NCBI GenBank assembly: GCA_020091685.1
Contig: CM034609.1
Coordinates: forward strand, 14,538,023-14,602,022
DNA from: Lutjanus erythropterus
Taxonomy: Eukaryota > Chordata > Actinopteri > Lutjaniformes > Lutjanidae
Reading direction: 5' to 3'
Length of the DNA stretch: 64,000 nt
The number at the start of each line of letters is the position of its first letter. Position 1 is the first letter of the stretch. Positions 56,131-64,000 of this stretch are shown here, one piece after another. The position numbers and the translations under genes are program-made. The notes beneath the pieces are model-generated. The model was not told where the DNA came from and did no database searches. It was given only the letters and a program-made list of their open reading frames with translations.

Positions 56131-59100
56131 AGTTCAATCTGAACCCAGCGGTGGAAATATTTGCTACAGCAGATAAAAATGATGAATCCATGTTTTAAAC
56201 TTTTGACATGAAGAAAGTTTCATATTGTTTTACATGTTTGCTATGCAACATATCTGTTAATTCCGGTTTAACATCATATGTGAAGTCGTCTGTGCTTATT
56301 TGTAATTGTTTTGTACAGATCGCAATGGATCTACAAATGCACAAAACATTTATGTATTTTGGATCTGGGCCGGATTGGACCCTTTGGCGAACCAGTTCTG
56401 GTCCGCCAGATTTGACACCTATGCTTCTGTATATGTATATATGGTTGATCAAATTACCTTTTGTGGATTTTTCAAAATGGCGGGTAAATATTAGTGATTT
56501 AAGTTCTTTCTTTTGTCAAATAAACATAGTCCTATCAGTAAGGATGGGTGCCAAAACGTGGCATTAAACAAGTCAGGGATTAATTTTTTAAAGACCACAG
56601 TATTGACAGGCAAAGCATTTAAAGGTTTGTTTCTGCAGATTCTACAAGCAAGTCAGTGCATTCAGTGAGTTGTTTGAGAGTTATTAGGTTCTTCTACATG
56701 CATTGTGACAGCAATACAAGTCCTAACACTGAAAAGAAAATTTACTTTTGAACCACTACTATTTTTAAAAGTAAGTTTAACAGTACTTAAACTCAAACTT
56801 TGACTGTTCATTAGTATTGTAGTAATATTTGACCAGGAGTATATATGCTTTGCTTAGTAACAGAGTAGTGCACTTTGTCCAACTTTGTCTAAAACCCATA
56901 ACCATAACCCATCAAAACAATATTGTATTGTGTGAGTATGGGACATCTTGGTCTAATGTTGCATAAGGGTTAAATTAAAGTTAGAAACCAAACCCATTAG
57001 GACATCACATTTTAACAGAGTTGAGTCATGTTATAAAGGTACCTGCCTCAGGTTTTAGTTAAACCATCCTGGCATTAGTCAAACTCAGGCTAATCCTCTG
57101 GTCTTCCTGCTGCTAGGCCCTGCTGTGTGTCAGGGACTAACAGCTCCATGGACCACAAATATCCAAAAATAGTCATGTCTAATTACAACTTGATGGCCAT
57201 TTATTCAGGCCATGGGATTACAGTATTTGTGTGTCTGCATGTGATTGTGTGTGTGGTCTTATTCACATCACACATCCATGCCCCCTCCCCACCGCTGGAG
57301 CCGCTACCACTTCACCCAGAGACACAATTAAGAAGCCCTGGCCGGAAAGCGGGCCTGAGCGGGTGGACGCTGAGACGAGACAGGCTCACCGGGTAGTTCC
57401 TTTCCCTCCACGTCTCTGAAGGCTCCTTGGCAAGACGCAGACGGCCCGAGATGTCAGGGCCACGCAAAAGTGCAATCTGTCTCAACACAGTTGGCTGACT
57501 GCGAGACCCGGAGTAATCCTAACATGTCGCATCTCTGCTTGCTTTGCACTGAGCCATGCATGCTCACACAGAGGGAAACAGGAAGGCCTGATCAGGCCAG
57601 CGTTTCGCAGCAGTTAAGGTGGTCTGCTTGTAGTGCCGCTGAACTCACGGGACATGGCCACTGATAATTTTCTCTGCTGTAGGCCAACTTTTCTTGAGAG
57701 CCGGTGAGAAAAGTTCTTCCTCTCAAAGTCACTTCTGGCGTCTGGTCAATAATTACCAACAGATGCTTCTTCTTTATTTGTTCTAATTGGGAACATTAGT
57801 CTAATGTTAGGTTCAATAACTGAGAGAATTTTTATTCATTGCATATTCCTCTTGAAAATTTTTGTTCAGTATTTATCTAGGAAATGAGCTGTCAGTAAGT
57901 GACATCTTACTCTATTGTAAGATCTGAACAAAATAACGGTTCCCACTGAAATGACAAAATGACCGCCAGTGTCCTCTGTCAACAAACTGAGACAAATCAC
58001 CTCTTAAATGTCTATTCCAGAGTCCCTGGGGTCAAATGACAGTCCTGACTACATATAAAGGGCTATATTTAGGACAGTGTCTTGTATTGCCTCTAGCACC
58101 ACATTAACCTCCGACCTCTAACTAGGCACTAAGCTCCTGGTGGTTTACAGCTGGGACAACTACTCTGTGCACTGAGACTGGTGATAATTTATCTGTTGGG
58201 ACAGTCCTAATACATGCACATTAACACAACTAAAAAAAGGGACACTTCAAACAAAGATTAAAACTATTAAAGTTGAATTTCTTTATTGCAAAGAAAGGCA
58301 CCCCTATATAGAGAGGACAGTGCAGAGTAGGAGCCTCTCTGTCTTTAGGCTCGGGATGTATGCTCAGAACAAACAAACACATTTACTACTTAGAAACGCA
58401 AGTGCTAAGTGAGAGTGTTGCGTCTCATTGGGTTTGCAAGGAGACTCAGGCCTTTGAGCTCCTCTGATATGAAGTGTCAAGTGTTTGTTTACCTTTAACC
58501 TTTGTTGAGTCACAGCGCCATTTTAGAGTCTCTGTGGTTTGAAGTTTGCAAAAGTTTCTCTCCTGCATCACTGTTTGTGTTTGCAGGTATCTGCTTTATT
58601 TTACTGTTTCATGTTTGCTTTCAGCCAAAATAGAGTTGTGTTAAGTTACTGCTGATGAAAAAACATTTCCTGATTTTGCAGCTTCATAATGAAAGTTTTT
58701 GAATGACATAACATAAGATTTTTGAAGAATTACTTTAACTTCATTAATTGATTTAACATCTAACATCACTTAAATTATAAAGGTCTGGGAAAATAGCATC
58801 ACAAAATATGCAATAAATTAGAATTTGACATCATAATGAAACAAAAATCTATCACAGGAAAAAAATAGCTAATTCCAGGAGTTGTAAAAATTTCCTTTTC
58901 CTTATTTCCACCAGTGTCTAATTGGTTGCTGGTGTTTGACACCAAGGCGACAGGTGTTTGTATTTCCCTTCCTGAAACCCACAGTAGGTTTATTTAGGTT
59001 TTCACATGCAGACTACATCCACCGCCCGACTCCCGCTCTGTCCTATAGAACAGGAGGAAGGCATCATCTGCCTGACTCAAATTTCTATCTGTGCAGCTCA

Positions 59101-59576
59101 GCCAGCCTGAAACACAGCTGAGGTCCTGGATGAAACCGAGCCCGTTGCCTCTATAACACCAGCTGTAAAATGACACAAATCCTCAAGTAGCTCCTCAGCA
59201 GCCATCAAACCCCAAGTGCCTGTTAAAGCTCACTGACTCCCCCTCACCACCACCATCCCACCCTTGTCTTATAAAACCAGGAGCCATAAAACCACCACTG
59301 GGCTCATTCTTACTCTCCATGTGTCCTCCGTGTCGAGACGAATGGACAATTCATGCATAAAGATGTCATGATGAATATTTTGAACGTGATCAGTTCGATT
59401 TGGGATTCATATTAAGCAATTTATTTGCTAAAGATCAGAGGTCAGAACACAGATGCTGCAAAGTAGATGGCCTGCGCATGTGATTTCCAATGCAAACTGA
59501 AAAAGTAGCGGCAGTTTACACTGTAGTGCTGTGGTGCACCTACACGGGGCAGGGAGGTTAAAAAATGTGTTTTCTT
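56131..59576. other. Long non-coding stretch
   Basis: No gene recognised. 57110-57420 is a GC-richer unique block (ATGTCTAATTACAACTTGAT, CATTTATTCAGGCCATGGGA, ACACAATTAAGAAGCCC) with regulatory-like texture. Frames of 60-119 codons near 56208-56567 and 57127-57664 have no family resemblance. Confidence 0.42.
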
Positions 59577-59812
59577 GGTTGCCCCTGTGGTAGATAAAAC
59601 ATGATAAATGCCTTCTAGAGTGACCTAGTATTCAGAACATGTGATAAAGTGCCATCTAGAGTGCCCTTCCTGTGGACAAAATAGTGTCCTCTAGGATGTC
59701 CTTCCAATGGAAAAACACAAAAAAGAACCCTTGAGCCCAGTGGCCGAGTCAAAGTGATAAAATGCCCTCTAGAGTGCCCTTTCAGTAGAGAAAACATGAT
59801 AAAGTGCATCAC
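59577..59812. repeat. Degenerate ~42-base CTCTAGAGTGCCC array
   Basis: Units begin near 59600, 59638, 59681 and 59754, with partial units at both ends (59577 and 59795). The core is CATGATAAAGTGCCCTCTAG, AGTGCCCTTTCAGTGGAGAA. About 28 unrelated bases interrupt it at 59726-59753. An 85-codon minus-strand frame across it only reflects the repeat (recurring GHPRGH-like words). Confidence 0.8.
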
Positions 59813-62054
59813 AATTTTTGGCGTGCTTTTTCTTTTTTCGTCCATGCCCTTTAGACAGCATGAGTCTGCCACTGTTCCAGTGATATCAATATATCAGAGG
59901 CATTTTTTTATTATGTGCCAGTCACGTAGTCACTTGAGCTGAGTGTGCACTGTGCAGAATGTCCCAATAATGAAGCAAACAGAGGGTGACTGGAAACTTT
60001 TATGACCAGCTTCCAGGCCGACACGAGGAAAACATCACCAGCCTGAGTAAGTGGGCTGAGGAGTTGGATGTCAGACCAAACCGCCCCTCCCGATCATCAC
60101 ACCACCCCTTCTATTCTGTGTTCTCACTCCACCCTTTTCCTCTGCCACTCACTCCAACTCCTCTCCATGGGCTGGACCGAGAAAAGTACGATGAAAATCT
60201 TGGCAGCTGCTAATATCTTGCGTTCTCAAAAGGCTGAAATAGAAACTATTGACAAGCTCAAACTTCACAAAGTTACCACAAAGACATGAACATTATTTTA
60301 AAACCAGGTGCAATCTCCTTAGGGAGGCTATCCAAAAATATTATATAACAATACAGAATATTAAAAGGCAAGCAAGTAGCCTTTAAATTAGTTCGTTATT
60401 AATCATATAATAATGTAATTTCTGCAGGTCGTATAACTTGTGCATCCAATCTGTATTTGAAATTTTGCAAGCTGCTTAGCAAAGAAAAAGCTGTTGAGTT
60501 TTGCATCTTATGGAGCTACATGGAAACAATTACTTCCTGGCAAATGCAGATTTGTTGGCAGATCCCTTCCTGAGTGTGTGTGTCAGTGTGCATTCACATG
60601 TGTGTAGTTACACTTGAGCACAAAGAGAATAATTGCCACTGAAACGTCACCAGGTTTCATTTGACAAGTGTGCTGTGCATCAGCCAAGCAACATCTGGAC
60701 GCAAACGGAGAAATGACTGCCAAGCACATGCATTACAGCTCAAACCTCTCTGCATGAGGATGCCTGCAAGGCTGAAAATTAGCTGAGAAAGTAGTGTAAA
60801 AGTTGCAAAGCAGGAGCGTCTCTTTGTCTGCCGCTGCGCGCTGATTCCACAAAAATACAGCTCAATAATTCAAATTAAGAAAGCAGCTACGCACATAATG
60901 GCACATGATGTTTGAGGGAAGAGAAGGGATAGTTGGTGGTAAAAGCTGTGCAAATACAAATAAAAACTACCCTAAAAATAAAGCTAAAGGTTATAGTCAC
61001 CCCAAGGAAGCATAAAATCCTCATAAAATAAAGTCCTCTAATGCAGAAAGATGTAATAAATATCCCTTTCAGTGTTTTTACAGGACATATTAACTTCACA
61101 AGTGGCTGCTATGACCACATCCATACACAACTCCTTATGCAGTGGCTATTCTTTGTGCTTCTAAGGATTCGAGCATGCAAGTTAAGGTCAATACTTGGAA
61201 TTTGTGGTCATAATAAAATGTAATTAGCAATTGTGGAAAAGTTAAAAAAGAAAAGGAAGACAGTGGTGCAAGAACAGAGATGAAATAAATAAAAGTGAGC
61301 ATTCTAATGACTATGAAACGTCAGACAAAGTTACTCCCAGTGAAAAGGCTTCAAGGATACTTGTGTTTTAAAATGTCAAATTTAACAACGGTACCAAAGT
61401 AGACAGTCTATATGGCTAGATCCAAGGCTGATGCAGTTAAACCTAATTAAATTCTTTTTTGGATCAGTTTACAGATCTTGGAAAATGTGTGCAGTGTGTA
61501 TTCTCTTTCAAGTCAAAATTCAAACTAGTTTTCAGCTTTGACGCACCTGGCAGAGCAGAAAAAGAAGTTTTCTAGAGTGCACCATACCGTCTGCAAACAA
61601 GCGAGGAATACTGAAAGCCGTCCTCAGATGAACTCTGACCTGGTTAGCTGTGCCACTGAAATGTAGAGTGGAGGGCCTCTCTCTTCTGCATGTTTAATGA
61701 GAGCGGCTGACAAATTGAATATAAGTGCCTACTGAGGCAAAGGCCGGGAGGTTGGTGGAGGGAGCACGAGTGGGTTAGATGAAGAAATTAGCTACTGGGG
61801 CCTGTTCTCTGTTTGCTTTAAGTGAATCTGATTGGCTGTAGGGGAGTGTAATTGAGCCACATTATGTCAACAACAATGGATAGCATTTCCTTTCAATAAG
61901 TTCTGTAAAAGAAATCGTTCACTGTCGACAACTATCGGAAACACACCTTGTGTTTTAGAGGATAAGTGTTTGTGAGGATGGCACAACCTTTTTTGCTGCG
62001 CGAGCGATGATGATAAAGGTGTCAGGCTAATTGTAGACTGGACGATTCCACAAT
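59813..62054. other. Long non-coding stretch
   Basis: No gene recognised. 61500-61860 is unique, more complex sequence (CAGCTTTGACGCACCTGGCA, CATGTTTAATGAGAGCGGCT) with regulatory-like texture. Purine-rich 61230-61300. Confidence 0.42.
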
Positions 62055-62136
62055 GGGTGGAGGTTATTTTATGTTTGTACTCCATACATACGTTGTGTGA
62101 CCTAGAGTAATTAAATAAACTTGAAACTTGAAACTC
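62055..62136 (+). mobile_element. LINE-tail-like fragment, tentative
   Basis: GGTGGAGGTTATTTTATGTT, TGTACTCCATACATACGTTG and TAAATAAACTTGAAACTTGA, ending in a short (CTTGAAA)2 tail. Short CTTGAA-type tail repeats after AATAAA are typical of 3' ends of some non-LTR retrotransposons. No reverse transcriptase sequence remains, so the class is a guess. Confidence 0.35.
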
Positions 62137-62320
62137 AATATAGAAAGTAGTGTGCTCTTTAGGTAGCAAGGCAGATGGTTAGGGTTTAGGGATTATAGTA
62201 ATGGAAGGGTGTGTAGCATGTCCAACTTTTATGAAGACAGGAAAAGTGTCCCCTCATGGTCTGTAACATTACCATAACCGTAATCTTTCCATAACCAATA
62301 ACTACATGTCTTAGTTGCCA
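62137..62320. other. Short non-coding stretch
   Basis: Contains GGTTAGGGTTTAGGG (two telomere-like words only) and TAACATTACCATAACCGTAA-type sequence. Nothing else. Confidence 0.4.
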
Positions 62321-62560
62321 GCAGTGTTGGGAAAGTTACTCAGGAAGTCTAGTAAGTTACATTTTATGTATTGTTTATTTATTATTTCTTTAAAAACTAA
62401 TAATAATACTTTATTTATTGCTCAAAAATAATTAGCCACATTACTTATTATATTACTATATTAGTTTTGTTCCTGGTTGGTGACTGCTTAAATCTCCCAC
62501 ATAGTTATGGCAATGAATAATATGAATAATATGAGTAATATGTCACTGCCCAACACCTTA
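62321..62560. mobile_element. CAGTGTTGGGAAAGTTACT-type hAT-like MITE
   Basis: Starts GCAGTGTTGGGAAAGTTACT, then GTAAGTTACATTTTATG. It ends ATATGAGTAATATGTCACTG, CCCAACACCTT, the inverse of the start. This is a common fish repeat (ends CAGTGTTGGG and CCCAACACTG). Interior AT-rich and decayed; no target duplication is clear. Confidence 0.8.
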
Positions 62561-63970
62561 ATCATACCTTTACCTTAAATGAAAACAATATTTTTTTACA
62601 TTGTAGATTTTCATTTCAGTTTAACTGCAGAGATCTTCTTGGTATGAGGCAATAAGCAAGGGTGCTCGTGGATTAGAGATTGAAAACAAACCCCCAGGTT
62701 TATTTGGAAGAGAGAACAGGTTAATGGTAAAAGATTCAGCGGCTAAATTCTGTCAGTTCTTTTGTTAAACATCCACCACACTACCGCCCAACTATTTAAT
62801 TCAACTTTGACCTGCTGCACAGTACTGTGCTTTCCTAAACTGAGCACACTCATGGTTACCCATTGCAACTGTAGACCATTAGTGATGTTACATGCTCTGC
62901 ATCTGCGCTCACTTTTGGTTTTAGTTTCAAATGTTTGCTAATCTGGCAATACTGTTGTTTACAATGTGTTTATTTATCTGATCAGTCATATTTCTTGCCC
63001 CAGTGAACATATTCATAGCAATGCTGATATGTTGTGACATTTAAGCAACTATTTGTGTGAGTACAATGTTATCATAACTGATAATTCTGATGGCATGAGC
63101 AACAAATGTAAAATGAAAGTTCAAACAAACCATCATTTCCTGTAACTTCATCTTGTACTTGGCTATATTAACCATACCTTAACCTTAGTATATTTCATAT
63201 CCTCACAGTTACAATACTTACAGTTACAATACTGTGCAGATATTGTAGAAATCAAGGATATTTAATGTAAGTTGACTTGAGTTCTGCACAACTGGCCAAT
63301 TCCAGCATTCTTAGTCCCTCTAAAAACTAGACATGCAGTTTGATTACCCAAACTGCCAAACACCAGGCGTCTACTACAGGCACAGAATGCTTAATCAGCT
63401 TACTGACGCATTTCTGTCAAACTTAACATGCATGTTTTAATGGCAGTAAGAATCAAAGGTCTCTTTTCAGGCCTCACACTACAAGTGCTGTAGTAACTTC
63501 ACTGACCCGTCTCAACCAGGCAGCCTGCACACACACATCTGTTGCTGGTTTTGGAGTATTGTACTCTTTCATATGCAATCCTTCACATTTTGCAAAGGAT
63601 AAGCAATAATTGGCGAGACAACTGTAAAATGGTGATCAGTTGCTGAGTGTTATAGAAACCATCTGACAGCATGATAAACCTCGAGGCCTGTCCAGCCTGC
63701 AGTCTTCTGGCTGAGTGACTGGCTGCGGATTTTCCCTCAGGGGAACAGCAGCCGAGGCTGACAGCTTTAGGGCGGCGGGGGTGGAGGGAGAACAGGAAAG
63801 AGGTGGTGCAGAGCGGAGGATAGGAGGCAAGGCCGTTTTTTTTATGACTTTGATTTGGGAAGGACACTACATCATTTGTATAGTGATGCTGGGTGAGTGA
63901 AAAAACAGGAATGGAATGGGGCCGATGCACTGGGTTCAGCGCAACAGGGAGGTGAAGTGAAGAGTCCAGC
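62561..63970. other. Non-coding stretch
   Basis: No gene recognised. CAGTTACAATACT occurs twice in tandem near 63208-63235. 63650-63830 is GC-richer and open in two frames on the minus strand (up to 129 codons at 63583-63972) and one on the plus strand, without family resemblance. Confidence 0.42.
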
Positions 63971-63991
63971 AATGATGATGATGATGATGAT
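63971..63991. repeat. (GAT)n microsatellite
   Basis: About six ATG/GAT units close to the right edge of the window. Confidence 0.9.
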
Positions 63992-64000
63992 TAGGCTTCC

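Noticed and set aside
62180..62195. Interstitial telomere repeat
   Set aside because: Only two TTAGGG-like words (GGTTAGGGTTTAGGG); far too short.
63583..63972. 129-codon minus-strand frame at the window edge
   Set aside because: Overlaps the GAT repeat at its start, has competing open frames on both strands and no recognisable domain.

Overview
This window looks like non-coding nuclear DNA from a ray-finned fish, probably a percomorph. The basis is the mix of fish-type interspersed repeats, long CA/GT microsatellites, an AT-rich background, and no compact gene structure on either strand. I found no protein-coding gene, exon, tRNA, rRNA, CRISPR array or prokaryotic feature that I can support. 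Nearly all open frames are short and unrelated to families I know. The exceptions are decayed pieces of a Tc1/mariner-like transposase. The window is best read as a gene desert or a very large intron.

Layout: 0-8 kb holds scattered non-autonomous DNA transposon copies (TTAA-bounded, hAT-like, and a GAGGTGGGAAGTAAC-type element with an internal A-rich array). 8.9-9.6 kb holds two tandem arrays. 11.3-13.5 kb holds a nested transposon pair, a long inverted-ended repeat and a CA microsatellite. 15.2-20.6 kb holds two Tc1-like fossils and SINE/MITE debris. 22.7-24.9 kb holds a terminal-inverted-repeat MITE and the second copy of the A-rich-array element. 27.0-31.4 kb holds copies of a family marked by TTATTAGAC motifs, including a near-palindromic foldback copy. 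32.7 kb holds a GCTAGCTAAC-rich array. 37.5-41.0 kb holds a likely MITE, a GT microsatellite and a GAACC-rich tandem array. 44.0-45.0 kb holds a second, internally disrupted foldback copy. 47.8-56.1 kb holds sparse repeat fragments. 59.6 kb holds a CTCTAGAGTGCCC array, and 62.3 kb a hAT-like MITE.

Between the repeats are blocks of higher-complexity sequence free of recognised repeats and dotted with ATTA, ATTGT/ACAAAG and CAGCTG-like words. The clearest lie at about 26.0-26.5, 38.8-40.1, 48.6-49.0, 52.7-53.1 and 54.6-55.3 kb. They resemble distal enhancers or conserved non-coding elements, but this is an inference from texture and needs a cross-species alignment. No genes work together here. 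Any function would be regulatory, acting on genes outside the window.
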